Source: an uncultured Ilumatobacter sp. (GTDB lineage Bacteria; Actinomycetota; Acidimicrobiia; Acidimicrobiales; Ilumatobacteraceae). From it: 64,000 bases of DNA. Numbering within the stretch: the first letter of the stretch is position 1; each line of letters opens with the position of its first letter. Where the stretch lies: contig CAJQPY010000007.1 in NCBI GenBank assembly GCA_905480335.1, positions 20,824-84,823 of the forward strand. The letters are read 5' to 3'. Under the pieces are notes generated by a model. That model had not been told where the DNA came from, searched no databases, and worked only from the letters and a program-made list of their open reading frames with translations. The position numbers and the translations under genes are program-made. Of the stretch, positions 35,406 through 44,628 are shown piece by piece.

Positions 35406-37541
35406 ATGAGTGAGCCGATCACGCTGAGGGACCTTGTCGACATCCCTGTCGAACGATTGAAGGGTGTTGGGCCCAAGAAGCAGGCGTCGCTTGTCAAGAT
35501 CGGGATCACCGACCTGCTTGATCTCGTGACCAACTATCCGCGGCGCTGGGTCGACCGGACGAACGAAGCACGGATTGCCGATCTGGTTCCCGGCGAGGAG
35601 GCACTCGTACTTGTCACGGTCCGGTCGGTCAACAAACGAGCGACCCGAAACCGGCGCACGATCGTCAACGTCAACGTCGGCGACGGATCCGGCCGAATGG
35701 ACCTCGTGTTTTTCAACCAGCCATGGCGCGAACGGCAGCTGAAAGAGGGTCTGCAGATCGCGTTGTTCGGCAAAGCTGATACGTATCGCGGCGGGCTGCA
35801 GATGTCGAATCCGATCGTCGATCTGATCGGCGACAGGACTGGCAGGATCGTGCCGATCTACCCGCAGAGCGAAAAGGCACAAATCAACACCTGGGAGATG
35901 GCCAGCTGGATCGAGGAGACACTGCGTCGATGTGAGGAACGTGGTATCGCCGATCCCGTCCCGAGCGCAGTGCTCTGCGAATACAAGATGATTTCGCGGA
36001 GCGACGCTCTCGCCGGAATCCACCTACCAGAGGACATGAAGCAGAAGGAGATGGCGAGGCGGCGGCTCGCCTTTGACGAGCTATTGCGCGTGCAGCTCGT
36101 CCTCGTGCTCCGCAAGCGCGCGTTGGAGCGCGACCAGCGCGGCTTCAAGCACGCGACCGACGGCGACCTGGTTCGGCGGTTCTACGACTCGCTTCCGTAT
36201 CCACTGACCGGCGCCCAGGAACGCGCGATCGGCGAGATCTTTGTCGATCTTGCAAACGGGCACCCGATGCACCGCCTGCTTCAAGGCGATGTTGGTGCTG
36301 GTAAGACTGTGGTGTCGGTTGCGGCGATGCTCGTCGGTGTTCAAAGCGGGCACCAGGCGGCGCTGATGGCGCCCACCGAGGTTCTTGCCGAACAACACGC
36401 CGCAAGTGTGCGGCTCATGCTTGATGGTGTCACGGTTCCTGACCCTGCGAACCTGTTTGGTGACCGGCCGCTCCGTGTCGAGTTGCTCACGAATCGGGTT
36501 ACCGGTGCCGCACGCAAGGATATTTTGGAGGGACTGGCTGACGGCTCGGTCGACATTGCCATTGGTACCCATGCGTTGATCCAGAACGCGGTTGACTTCT
36601 CTTCGCTAGGTGTGGTGGTCGTCGACGAGCAGCACCGTTTCGGTGTCGAGCAGCGCTCAGCGCTCCGCGACAAGGCGGCTGACGGTCAGATGCCCGACAC
36701 ACTCGTGATGACCGCCACGCCGATTCCGCGCACGGCGGCAATGACCGTCTATGGCGATCTTGACGTGAGCGTGCTCGACGAACTGCCACCTGGGCGGACG
36801 CCGATAGTCACTATGTGGGCGAACGGTCCTTTGATGGAAACCGCAGTGTGGCGTGACATCTGCGATGAGGTGCAGGCCGGGCGGCAGGCCTACGTCGTCT
36901 GCCCGTTGGTGGGGGAGAGCGAAAAACTCGAGATCGCCTCGGCCGAGGAAACGCGTGAGCGGCTAGCGCGCGACGAACTCTCGGGACTTCGCCTCGGACT
37001 CCTGCACGGCAAGATGCAGTCTGACGAAAAAGAGGCGACCATGGATCGCTTCCGTGCGGGAGAGATCGACGTGCTGGTGGCGACTACCGTCATTGAAGTC
37101 GGGGTCGACGTTCCGAACGCCACCGTGATGGCGATCCTTGACGCCGACCGGTTTGGCATCGCGCAGTTGCATCAGCTGCGCGGGCGCGTTGGGCGCGGCG
37201 AGCATGCATCGACCTGTTGGCTTATCACGCAGCAACGTGAGGACGGCGACGAAGGCAACCCGCGGGTCGAAGCACTGGTCGAGACGACCGATGGGTTCGC
37301 GTTGGCTGAGGTCGACTTGGAACTCCGCGGTGAAGGCACCCTGATGTCGACGAGCCAGAAGGGTAGGAGTGACCTCAAGCTGGCCTCGCTTCGTCGTGAC
37401 CGAAACCTCGTCGAAATGGCCCGTAGGGCCGCGTTCGTGATCGTCGACGCCGACCAAGATCTCGTGAACCATCCGCTGATCGCCGACGAAGTCGATTTGA
37501 TGTTCAGCGATCGAGACGAGGAGTTCCTCACCAAGAGCTGA
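35406..37541 (+). CDS. recG: ATP-dependent DNA helicase RecG
   Basis: Branch-migration helicase of 711 aa for stalled forks and recombination intermediates. The N-terminal wedge/OB domain is at about 50-140 (RTIVNVNVGDGSGRMDLVFF). Helicase motifs follow: Walker A LQGDVGAGKTVVS, DEQH box VVVDEQHRFGVEQR, motif III MTATPIPRT, and motif VI QLHQLRGRVGRG. ATG 35406 has GGGGGAGAA about nine bases upstream; an earlier in-frame start at 35373 overlaps this ribosome-binding site. Confidence 0.96.
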   Translation: MSEPITLRDLVDIPVERLKGVGPKKQASLVKIGITDLLDLVTNYPRRWVDRTNEARIADLVPGEEALVLVTVRSVNKRATRNRRTIVNVNVGDGSGRMDLVFFNQPWRERQLKEGLQIALFGKADTYRGGLQMSNPIVDLIGDRTGRIVPIYPQSEKAQINTWEMASWIEETLRRCEERGIADPVPSAVLCEYKMISRSDALAGIHLPEDMKQKEMARRRLAFDELLRVQLVLVLRKRALERDQRGFKHATDGDLVRRFYDSLPYPLTGAQERAIGEIFVDLANGHPMHRLLQGDVGAGKTVVSVAAMLVGVQSGHQAALMAPTEVLAEQHAASVRLMLDGVTVPDPANLFGDRPLRVELLTNRVTGAARKDILEGLADGSVDIAIGTHALIQNAVDFSSLGVVVVDEQHRFGVEQRSALRDKAADGQMPDTLVMTATPIPRTAAMTVYGDLDVSVLDELPPGRTPIVTMWANGPLMETAVWRDICDEVQAGRQAYVVCPLVGESEKLEIASAEETRERLARDELSGLRLGLLHGKMQSDEKEATMDRFRAGEIDVLVATTVIEVGVDVPNATVMAILDADRFGIAQLHQLRGRVGRGEHASTCWLITQQREDGDEGNPRVEALVETTDGFALAEVDLELRGEGTLMSTSQKGRSDLKLASLRRDRNLVEMARRAAFVIVDADQDLVNHPLIADEVDLMFSDRDEEFLTKS

Positions 37542-37661
37542 TGGGGCGCCGGCGGCAGAGTCGACGTCGGGGACTCAAGCTCAGGTTGGGGGCGGATCCG
37601 GCACGGCAAGCGGATATCTCGGGCGCAACTCGTGGCGGCGCCATCGATACGGTCGAAGGGG

Positions 37662-39728
37662 ATGGAGCAGAACGATGAATTCCGTTGGCTTGAGGACGTT
37701 GAGGGTGGCGACTCGATGGCATGGGTCCGGATAAGAAACGAGCGGGCCGAGTCAGAACTGTTCGACGCAGCGGAGTTCGACTGGTTGCGCACGTCGGCGC
37801 TTGACATCCTCGAAGCAGACGACCGGATCGCATACCCGTCGCGCCACGGGAACGTGGTGCACAACTTCTGGACCGATGCCGAACACCGGCGTGGGCTGCT
37901 TCGTCGTACGACATGGACGGACTATCGAACCGGTGACCCAAGCTGGGAGATGATTCTCGACATCGATGCGCTCTGTGAGGAAGAGGATGAGTCGTGGGTC
38001 TTTCGTGGCTCATCGGAGCGACGTCCTGGTCGCCGTCGATCGCTCATCGATCTGTCGCCCGGTGGATCCGACGCGAGCGTCACCCGTGAGTTCGACCTAG
38101 TCGACAAGCGCTTCGTGCCGGAAGTTGAAGGAGGCTTCGTTCGGCCGCTCGCAAAGGGTGGTCTGATCTGGATTGATGATGACAGCGTTTATGTCACTAG
38201 CGACTTCGGTCCGGGCACGCTCACCCGATCCGGGTATCCACGCACCGTGCGGCGGTGGCGACGCGGCACGCCGATTGATGATGCCGAGATCGTGTTCGAG
38301 GGTGAGGAGTCCGACGTGGCGGTCCGGGCGTCGGTCTCGAACGTCGGGGGCTTCGAACACCACGTGTTCGAGCGGGTGCCCGAGTTCTTCACGACACAGA
38401 CATCGATCCTGCGCCGTGGGGTGCTCGTCGATATCGAGGTGCCTGCCGATGCCGAGGTGCGGTTTCATGAACGGTGGATCTTCGTGTCGACTCGCTCGGA
38501 GCTGCGGCGCGGCGAAGATATCTTCACATCTGGGTCGCTGTTAGTCGCAGATATCGAAGGCTTCCTTGCTGGAACAACCGCACTCTCACCGTTGTTCACG
38601 CCGACGGAGACTGCATCGCTCGTCGGGTACACGTGCACTCGAACCCGGGTGGTTCTTGACGTGCTTGAGGATGTCCACAACGTACTCTCCGTCGCGTCCC
38701 CACCAGAGTCGGTCGATGGCCGGTGGGAGATTCGCCCGATGACCGGTCTTCCCGATGTGTGGTCAATGTCGGTGAGTGCCGTGGATGGTGCCGAATCTGA
38801 CGACGTCTGGCTCGTCGGCACCGATTTCGTCACGCCCGAAACGCTGTATGTTTTGTCGTTGATCGAAGAAGACAACCCGCAACTGCTCCGCCAAGCGCCC
38901 CATCGATTCGATGCTGCTCAGGTTGCGATCGAGCAACACTTCGCAGTGAGCGCAGACGGGACACGAGTGCCGTACTTCCTGGTTGGAACGAAAGAGGCAC
39001 TTGCCGCCACTGACGGTTCCCGACCGACGCTACTCACCGGCTACGGCGGCTTTGGGGTACCTCGGGTTGCGTCCTACTCGGCAGTCATCGGCCGATCCTG
39101 GCTCGTCGATGGCAGCCTGTACGTCCTTGCGAACATTCGTGGTGGCGGAGAGTACGGCCCCACATGGCATCGCGCCGGCCTCCGAGACCAACGGGAGCGT
39201 GTGTACGAAGACTTCGAGGCCGTTGCGTGTGCGGTGATCGACCGAGGCGCCTCTGTTCCGTCGAAGCTTGGCATTTCGGGCGGGAGCAACGGCGGCCTGT
39301 TGGTGGGCAACATGTATGTCCGCACACCGGAATTGTTCGGAGCAGTGGTCTGCCAAGTACCGCTGCTCGACATGCAGCGATACCACCTGCTGCTGGCCGG
39401 TGCATCGTGGATGGCCGAATACGGCGACCCAGACGACCCAGCCGACTGGGAGTACCTCCGCTCCTATTCGCCGTACCACCTTGTTGACCCTCACGCTGAA
39501 TACCCGCCGATCCTGTTGACCACATCCACGCGCGACGACCGGGTCCACCCCGGCCATGCGCGTAAAATGGCGGCACGACTGGAAGCTGCCGACCACGACG
39601 TTACGTATTGGGAAAACATCGAGGGTGGCCATGGCGGAGCCGCCGACGCAGCGCAACAGGCCACTATGCACGCACTGATCTTCACTTTTCTGCGCAGTCG
39701 GCTCGACGGCAGGGGGATCAATAGTTAA
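37662..39728 (+). CDS. Prolyl oligopeptidase family (S9A) serine peptidase
   Basis: Cytoplasmic serine peptidase of 688 aa. The N-terminus EFRWLEDVEG is typical of S9A. A beta-propeller spans about 70-410. The alpha/beta-hydrolase domain carries the nucleophile in ISGGSNGGLLVGN, the Asp in STRDDRVHPGHARK, and the His in NIEGGHGGAAD. NIRGGGEYGPTWHRAG is another S9A signature. The ATG at 37662 follows TACGGT by eight bases, whereas GTG 37632 precedes that box. It cleaves short peptides, probably after proline; the substrate is unknown. Confidence 0.93.
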   Translation: MEQNDEFRWLEDVEGGDSMAWVRIRNERAESELFDAAEFDWLRTSALDILEADDRIAYPSRHGNVVHNFWTDAEHRRGLLRRTTWTDYRTGDPSWEMILDIDALCEEEDESWVFRGSSERRPGRRRSLIDLSPGGSDASVTREFDLVDKRFVPEVEGGFVRPLAKGGLIWIDDDSVYVTSDFGPGTLTRSGYPRTVRRWRRGTPIDDAEIVFEGEESDVAVRASVSNVGGFEHHVFERVPEFFTTQTSILRRGVLVDIEVPADAEVRFHERWIFVSTRSELRRGEDIFTSGSLLVADIEGFLAGTTALSPLFTPTETASLVGYTCTRTRVVLDVLEDVHNVLSVASPPESVDGRWEIRPMTGLPDVWSMSVSAVDGAESDDVWLVGTDFVTPETLYVLSLIEEDNPQLLRQAPHRFDAAQVAIEQHFAVSADGTRVPYFLVGTKEALAATDGSRPTLLTGYGGFGVPRVASYSAVIGRSWLVDGSLYVLANIRGGGEYGPTWHRAGLRDQRERVYEDFEAVACAVIDRGASVPSKLGISGGSNGGLLVGNMYVRTPELFGAVVCQVPLLDMQRYHLLLAGASWMAEYGDPDDPADWEYLRSYSPYHLVDPHAEYPPILLTTSTRDDRVHPGHARKMAARLEAADHDVTYWENIEGGHGGAADAAQQATMHALIFTFLRSRLDGRGINS

Positions 39729-39750
39729 TCGAGCGGGCTGTCGGGGGCGC

Positions 39751-39756
39751 TAAGTT
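39751..39756 (+). promoter_or_regulatory. -10 box TAAGTT of nth
   Basis: TAAGTT ends six bases before ATG 39763, a leaderless arrangement. Confidence 0.45.
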
Positions 39757-39762
39757 CGGCGC

Positions 39763-40410
39763 ATGCGTCGCCAGGACAAGGCTGATCGGATCGGCGTGAT
39801 ACTCGACGAGTTGTATCCCGATCCACCCGTGCCCCTTGACCACAAGGACCCGTACACCCTGCTCGTCGCAGTAGCGCTGTCGGCGCAGACGACTGACAAG
39901 AAAGTGAACGAAGTGACGCCTGGATTGTTTGCGATTGCCGACACCCCAGAGAAAATGGCAGCGCTGGATCCAGATGAGATCCTCGCGCAGATCAAGACGG
40001 TCGGGCTGGCGCCCACCAAAGCGAAGAATTTGTGGTTGATGGCGAATCAGATCATCGACGGTGGTGGCGTGGTGATCGGCGACTGGGCCTTTCTCGAATC
40101 GCTTGCCGGTGTCGGCCATAAGACGGCGTCGGTTGTGATGGGGGGCTGCTTCGGGGTTCCGGCTTTCGCTGTCGACACGCATATCCATCGACTCGCCGGC
40201 CGCTGGGGACTCTCGAACGGTTCCACCGTCGAACGAACAGAAATGGACCTGAAGGCGGTGTTCCCTGAACACACGTGGAGCGACCGGCACCTCCAGATCA
40301 TCTACTTTGGACGCGAGTACTGCCCGGCGCGTCGGCATGATCTCTCGACCTGCCCGATCTGCGGCTGGGCGGCAACGAAGAAGCGAATTGCTCTCGAGAC
40401 AGGCGGCTGA
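39763..40410 (+). CDS. nth: Endonuclease III-like DNA glycosylase/AP lyase with altered Fe-S loop
   Basis: Base-excision repair glycosylase of 215 aa for oxidised pyrimidines. The helix-hairpin-helix is LAGVGHKTASVVMG with the catalytic Lys, and the catalytic Asp is in FAVDTHIHRLAGRWGL. The C-terminal cluster loop reads YCPARRHDLSTCPICGW: three Cys spaced C-x9-C-x2-C and no fourth. The E. coli enzyme has C-x6-C-x2-C-x5-C. The 4Fe-4S cluster may be absent or ligated differently. I recall similar loops in other Nth proteins, so this is probably a subfamily trait rather than damage. Confidence 0.9.
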   Translation: MRRQDKADRIGVILDELYPDPPVPLDHKDPYTLLVAVALSAQTTDKKVNEVTPGLFAIADTPEKMAALDPDEILAQIKTVGLAPTKAKNLWLMANQIIDGGGVVIGDWAFLESLAGVGHKTASVVMGGCFGVPAFAVDTHIHRLAGRWGLSNGSTVERTEMDLKAVFPEHTWSDRHLQIIYFGREYCPARRHDLSTCPICGWAATKKRIALETGG

Positions 40411-40413
40411 TCT

Positions 40414-41736
40414 GTGCATCCCATCGAAGTGGCCGCAATCGGTTTGCTGATAGTCGCGTTTGCGGCCGTATCGATGCGGATTGAGCACTGGCCGCTCACG
40501 ATGCCGATGGTGTTCGTCGGCGCCGGGATGCTCACGGAGGCGATTGGGGTGGTTGACCTCACGCCGGATACCGAGGCAATCAGTTTGATCGCCGAGGTCA
40601 CACTCGCCGTGATCCTGTTTAGCGATGCAGTGCGCATCGACATGAAGCGTCTCCGTCGACAACTTGAGATCCCGCTGCGGTTGCTTGCAATCGGTATGCC
40701 GTTGACGATCATTCTGGGAACGGTCCTCAACTCGTTGTTGTTTCCTGAATCGGGTTGGGTGACCGTAGCCCTGCTCGCTGCTGTCTTGGCGCCGACGGAC
40801 GCGGCGCTGGGTTCAGCCGTCATTGAGGACGAGAGTGTGCCTGTTCGCGAGCGGTTGGCGTTAAATGTGGAGTCAGGTGTGAACGACGGGCTGGCAGTGC
40901 CAGTGGTCACCATCCTCACAGCGCTGCTGCTCCAGGAGAGCCGGTCAACCGCCCAGTGGGGGTGGTTTGTGATTCAACAAATTGGATTCGGCGTGGCGAT
41001 CGGTGCAGCCATCGGCGGCGGGACTATCGCCGTGTTGCGCTGGTCGAATGGGCGTGGCTGGTCTGACACGCGCTACGAGCAACTCGCCACGTTTGTCGTG
41101 CCACTTGTAGCGCTCTTCGGCGCCGAGGTCGTCTCAGGGAACTCGTTCATCGCTGCGTTCGCAGCAGGGCTTGCGTTCGGCTCGTTTCGGTCGCCTCATG
41201 ACGAGCCGCCGCCGATTCTCTCGGTCCGCCTCGGGGAATTCACCGAGGACGCCGCCCAGCTGTTCGGGATCGCTGCGTTCTTCGTGTTTGGCAACGTGCT
41301 TTTGGCTGAGGCCCTGTCGCAGCTCACTGTCCCGGTTGTATTCTGTGCTTTGGTTACGTTGACGGTGGGGCGGATGCTTCCGGTGTGGGTCGCACTGATC
41401 GGGACCGACCTGCGTCCCAGGTCACGACTTTTCCTCGGATGGTTTGGGCCTCGCGGGCTTGCCTCAATCGTCTTCGGACTACTGCTGCTGGAGGACACCG
41501 AAGCCCTAAGCGACGTGGGGGAGCAGATTTTTGGCGTGATTGCGCTCACTGTCGCTGCATCAATCCTGTTGCACGGTGCCACAGCGGCGCCAGGCGCAGG
41601 GGCGTATGGAAGATGGGCAGAGCGAACGGTGCAAGCGGGCGATGAGGCTGAACGCAGATCCATGGTGATGGAGTCTGAGCTCACCGACGAGCAGCGTAAG
41701 CTGATCCCAAAGAGTCGGTGGTCGGCGCGTAACTAG
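40414..41736 (+). CDS. Cation:proton antiporter (CPA1/NhaP-like)
   Basis: Polytopic antiporter of 440 aa with about twelve hydrophobic segments. ILAPTDAALGSAVI (about residues 126-140) carries the TD of CPA1-type exchangers, and NVESGVNDGLAVPV (about 150-163) carries the ND pair expected to bind Na+ or K+ and H+. There is a short hydrophilic tail rather than a long regulatory domain. It begins with GTG four bases after the nth stop and is therefore co-transcribed. The likely role is pH or Na+ homeostasis. Confidence 0.9.
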   Translation: MHPIEVAAIGLLIVAFAAVSMRIEHWPLTMPMVFVGAGMLTEAIGVVDLTPDTEAISLIAEVTLAVILFSDAVRIDMKRLRRQLEIPLRLLAIGMPLTIILGTVLNSLLFPESGWVTVALLAAVLAPTDAALGSAVIEDESVPVRERLALNVESGVNDGLAVPVVTILTALLLQESRSTAQWGWFVIQQIGFGVAIGAAIGGGTIAVLRWSNGRGWSDTRYEQLATFVVPLVALFGAEVVSGNSFIAAFAAGLAFGSFRSPHDEPPPILSVRLGEFTEDAAQLFGIAAFFVFGNVLLAEALSQLTVPVVFCALVTLTVGRMLPVWVALIGTDLRPRSRLFLGWFGPRGLASIVFGLLLLEDTEALSDVGEQIFGVIALTVAASILLHGATAAPGAGAYGRWAERTVQAGDEAERRSMVMESELTDEQRKLIPKSRWSARN

Positions 41737-41751
41737 ACGTTCCCGGCGGTG

Positions 41752-41943
41752 TCACCAGTCCGGGCGGCCATCGTTTTCGATGTCGCTGTCCTCAAGAACC
41801 AGATCCCAGCGATCGAGACAATCCTCGCAGCGGTAGGCGACGGCATCTCCCGATTCCCATGTGCCGTCCTCGCGCGGCATGGTGAGCAAGAAGCACCGGC
41901 CACCGCAATCGATGCAGGTGATCTGAGGCGGGGGCGCGAACAT
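41752..41943 (-). CDS. Small zinc-ribbon protein, function unknown
   Basis: A 63-aa protein beginning MFAPPPQITCIDCGGRCFLL. Two Cys pairs (CIDCGGRC and YRCEDCLDRW) form a zinc ribbon; the tail is acidic (EDSDIENDGRPDW). An upstream start at 42066 would overlap rsmD on the other strand and is rejected. It is divergent from rsmD. Proteins of this type are common in actinobacteria but have no assigned role. Confidence 0.7.
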   Translation of the reverse strand: MFAPPPQITCIDCGGRCFLLTMPREDGTWESGDAVAYRCEDCLDRWDLVLEDSDIENDGRPDW

Positions 41944-41969
41944 TGTCCCATTCTGGCTTGGGATCCTCG

Positions 41970-41975
41970 TACAGT
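41970..41975 (+). promoter_or_regulatory. -10 box TACAGT of rsmD
   Basis: TACAGT ends six bases before ATG 41982 and decides for that start over ATG 41943. Confidence 0.5.
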
Positions 41976-41981
41976 GCGCCA

Positions 41982-42500
41982 ATGCGAGTCGTTGCGGGAG
42001 AACTTGGCGGTCGGAAACTTGTGTCGCCGGAGGGGACCTCGACGCGCCCAACGACCGATCGTGCACGTGAGGCGATTTTCAATGCGCTCGGCTCTGCTGG
42101 CTTGATCGACGGCGCGCTCGTCGCCGATCTCTTCGCCGGAACCGGTGCGGTGGGCATCGAGGCCCTATCCCGAGGGGCGGCGCACTGCACCTTCGTGGAG
42201 CGGGATCGGAACGCGCTCCGAGCGCTCGAGGAGAATGTCGACACACTCGATCTGGCTCAGAGGACTCGTATCGTGCGTTCGGATGCCGGCCAGGCCGCTG
42301 CAACCCTTGATGTCGATATCGCATTTATCGACCCGCCTTACGATTTCGACGGCTGGAGCCAATTGCTAGTCATTGTTCGGGCCCCATTCGTGGTGGCCGA
42401 GTCGGGGCGGACGATCGATCCGGTTGATGGGTGGAACATCACCCGCTCGAAGCGGTATGGACGGGCGTGGGTCAGCTTTCTGGAACGCTCCGGAGACTAG
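41982..42500 (+). CDS. rsmD: 16S rRNA (guanine966-N2)-methyltransferase
   Basis: SAM-dependent methyltransferase of 172 aa that modifies G966 of 16S rRNA. The N-terminus MRVVAGELGGRKLVSPEG and RPTTDRAREAIFNAL are family signatures. The SAM loop is VADLFAGTGAVGIEALSRGA, and the catalytic motif is FIDPPYDF. It is followed at 12 bases by coaD, a very common pairing. Confidence 0.95.
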   Translation: MRVVAGELGGRKLVSPEGTSTRPTTDRAREAIFNALGSAGLIDGALVADLFAGTGAVGIEALSRGAAHCTFVERDRNALRALEENVDTLDLAQRTRIVRSDAGQAAATLDVDIAFIDPPYDFDGWSQLLVIVRAPFVVAESGRTIDPVDGWNITRSKRYGRAWVSFLERSGD

Positions 42501-42512
42501 CGTTCGACGCGT

Positions 42513-43034
42513 ATGAGCGCTGACCCGACACTCACCGCGCACCCCAGCAAGGTGCTCTACCCCGGCAGCTTCGACCCGCTTCACCTAGGCCACCTGGATG
42601 TGATCAAGCAGGCTCACGAACTGTTCGGCGATGTTGTCGTCGCAGTGATGTACAACTTTGCCAAGCCGGGTGGAATGTTCGACGTCGACGAGCGAGTCGC
42701 ATTGATTGAGCTGGCGGTCGACGGATTCGCGCAGGTCACGGTCGAGAAGTACACCGGTCTTGCCATTCATGCAGCCGCCGAAGCTGGCGCCGACTTTGTC
42801 GTCAAGGGGCTCCGAACACCCGGCGATTTTGAGATAGAGCAGCAAATGGCCCACATGAACCATTCGGTTTCAGGGATGCGCACGGTCTACCTGCCGGCGC
42901 GTCCCGACCTCGGATTCGTGAGTAGTCGCTTCGTGCGGGAGATCGCCAACTACGGTGGAGACGTGTCCCATCTGGTGCCACCGGCCGTCGCTGATGCGCT
43001 GGTTTGCCGGGTGGCGCAACGAGAAGAGAACTGA
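42513..43034 (+). CDS. coaD: Phosphopantetheine adenylyltransferase
   Basis: Penultimate enzyme of coenzyme A synthesis: 4'-phosphopantetheine plus ATP gives dephospho-CoA. At 173 aa it has normal length. LYPGSFDPLHLGHLDVIKQA contains the HxGH motif; KGLRTPGDFEIEQQMAHMN and LGFVSSRFVREIANYGGDV are CoaD signatures. About ten residues precede the usual start; TAGCGT lies nine bases before the ATG. Confidence 0.96.
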   Translation: MSADPTLTAHPSKVLYPGSFDPLHLGHLDVIKQAHELFGDVVVAVMYNFAKPGGMFDVDERVALIELAVDGFAQVTVEKYTGLAIHAAAEAGADFVVKGLRTPGDFEIEQQMAHMNHSVSGMRTVYLPARPDLGFVSSRFVREIANYGGDVSHLVPPAVADALVCRVAQREEN

Positions 43035-43039
43035 GCCTG

Positions 43040-43663
43040 ATGACCTACGACCAGCACCACGACGACCGTTACGACCAGCGGCAAGAACCCGATCGAAGGT
43101 ACGACTACGACGATGATGTCGATGACGCAGTGGAGGGCGCACCGGCCAACTACGTCGGTGACGCAGAAACACTGCTCCGCCGGGCGATCGACGTTGTAGC
43201 CACGGCGCCGACGATGCCATTATCTTCGTCACCGCGTATCGATCGAGACGAGATCATCGAACTCCTCGAGGAGTCACTCAACCGTCTTCCTGACGAACTC
43301 CGCCAGGCGCGGTGGATGCTCAAGGAACGCCAGGAATTCGTGGCCAAGACCCGTCGGGAAGCCGACGAACTGCTCGAGGCCGCCCGTGTCCGCGCCGAGC
43401 GGATGGTCCAGCGCACCGAAGTCGTGCGTGCAGCGGAGCAACGCGCTCGACAGGTTATGGAGACCGCCGAGGCGGACTCACGTCGCCTGAAGCATGAGAC
43501 CGAGGACTTTCTCGACCAGCGGCTCGGCTCGTTCGAGATCCTCCTCGACAAGCTTGGCAAGACGGTCCACGCCGGGCGTCAACGCCTGTCAATCGGTGGC
43601 GGCGAGATTGAGACTTCCGACGAGGCGCCTGACGACCACGGGTTCTTTGACCAGGAAGCGTGA
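43040..43663 (+). CDS. DivIVA-like coiled-coil protein
   Basis: A 207-aa protein. The first 45 residues are Asp/Arg/Tyr-rich and disordered. Residues 90-170 form a long amphipathic coiled coil (ELLEESLNRLPDEL, then TRREADELLEAARVRAERM and VRAAEQRARQVMETAEADS). The heptads resemble DivIVA/Wag31 and the Rv2927c-type protein that follows coaD in other actinobacteria. A role in septum or pole organisation is inferred only from this similarity. It starts five bases after coaD. Confidence 0.72.
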   Translation: MTYDQHHDDRYDQRQEPDRRYDYDDDVDDAVEGAPANYVGDAETLLRRAIDVVATAPTMPLSSSPRIDRDEIIELLEESLNRLPDELRQARWMLKERQEFVAKTRREADELLEAARVRAERMVQRTEVVRAAEQRARQVMETAEADSRRLKHETEDFLDQRLGSFEILLDKLGKTVHAGRQRLSIGGGEIETSDEAPDDHGFFDQEA

Positions 43664-43824
43664 GCTGATCGGTCGACCGTGTCACAATCGACGGCTGGCG
43701 GTTCTGCGAGATTGACGTCAAAGCATGTTTACCGTTTTGGCTCCATTCGTGATGGATGTGCGGGGTGCCAGCCGCAGTCGGGTGCACGTTCGGTGACTTG
43801 ACCCCGACGTGCAACACTTCCACG

Positions 43825-44589
43825 ATGACACAGCGCACGATCCTCATCACCGGTGCCGGCTCCGGATTTGGCAAGGGGGCTGCTATCGAACTCGCGGCAC
43901 GAGGTCACGTGGTCATTGCCGCTACGGAAACAGTTAGGCAGGCTGGCGCTCTTGCCGCTGCTCACCCCGAGTTGACCGCACTGACGCTTGATGTCACCCT
44001 CAGCGCTGATGTTGCGCAGGTCGCCGACCTCGGTGTGGAGGTACTGATCAACAACGCCGGATTGGGAGTCATGGCGCCGATGTCCACGGTGCCGCTCGAC
44101 AAAGTCCGGGCGAGCTTCGAGGTCAATGTCTTCGGCATGATCGCGATGAGTCAGGCGGTGGTGCCAGCGATGATCGAAAGGGGGTGGGGTCGGATCATCA
44201 ACGTCTCATCGATCGCGGGCAAACTCGCCTCGCCGCTGACCTCCCCGTACTGCATGACGAAACATGCGGTCGAGGCCTACACGGTGAGTCTGCGTGGGGA
44301 ACTTGCGCCTCACGGAATTGATGTCTGCAAAGTCAATCCCGGTCCTTACAACACCGGCTTCAATGACCGGATGGTCGACGGAATCACCGAACACATCGCG
44401 TCCGGTGACGAGGCTACCCATGCGGCCAATCGAGTTATCCGCGATCTTGTTCTGAGTGATCAGCTTGACCCGTATGAGGTCGTGGCGACGCTTGCAGACC
44501 TGGCCGAGGCCCGCGAGACCCCCCTCGAAACGTTGTTACCCGAGGGCCTTGCCGAGCTGCTTCAGGAGACCATCGATGCGGAGAGCTGA
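43825..44589 (+). CDS. Short-chain dehydrogenase/reductase
   Basis: NAD(P)-dependent oxidoreductase of 254 aa with the classical SDR fold. The cofactor loop is ITGAGSGFGKGAAIELA, NNAGLG marks the next strand, the catalytic Ser is in NVSSIAGKLASP, and Tyr-Lys is in YCMTKHAVEAY. The start at 43825 gives the typical N-terminus; an in-frame start at 43756 adds an unrelated 23 residues. The ATET after beta-2 may favour NAD over NADP, but the substrate is unknown. It is inserted between the coaD pair and yceD. Confidence 0.9.
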   Translation: MTQRTILITGAGSGFGKGAAIELAARGHVVIAATETVRQAGALAAAHPELTALTLDVTLSADVAQVADLGVEVLINNAGLGVMAPMSTVPLDKVRASFEVNVFGMIAMSQAVVPAMIERGWGRIINVSSIAGKLASPLTSPYCMTKHAVEAYTVSLRGELAPHGIDVCKVNPGPYNTGFNDRMVDGITEHIASGDEATHAANRVIRDLVLSDQLDPYEVVATLADLAEARETPLETLLPEGLAELLQETIDAES

Positions 44590-44616
44590 GTGGGAGGCAG
44601 GCTGCGAGCCCACCCC

Positions 44617-44622
44617 TAGTGT
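44617..44622 (+). promoter_or_regulatory. -10 box TAGTGT of the DUF177 gene
   Basis: TAGTGT ends six bases before ATG 44629. It fixes the start of the yceD-rpmF-plsX run at that ATG rather than the adjoining GTG 44626. Confidence 0.5.
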
Positions 44623-44628
44623 GGTGTG

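Noticed and set aside
33753..36023. 756-codon frame on the minus strand
   Set aside because: It is antisense to the well-supported DAK2 and recG genes; its His/Arg/Asp-rich text is the usual shadow of high-GC codons.
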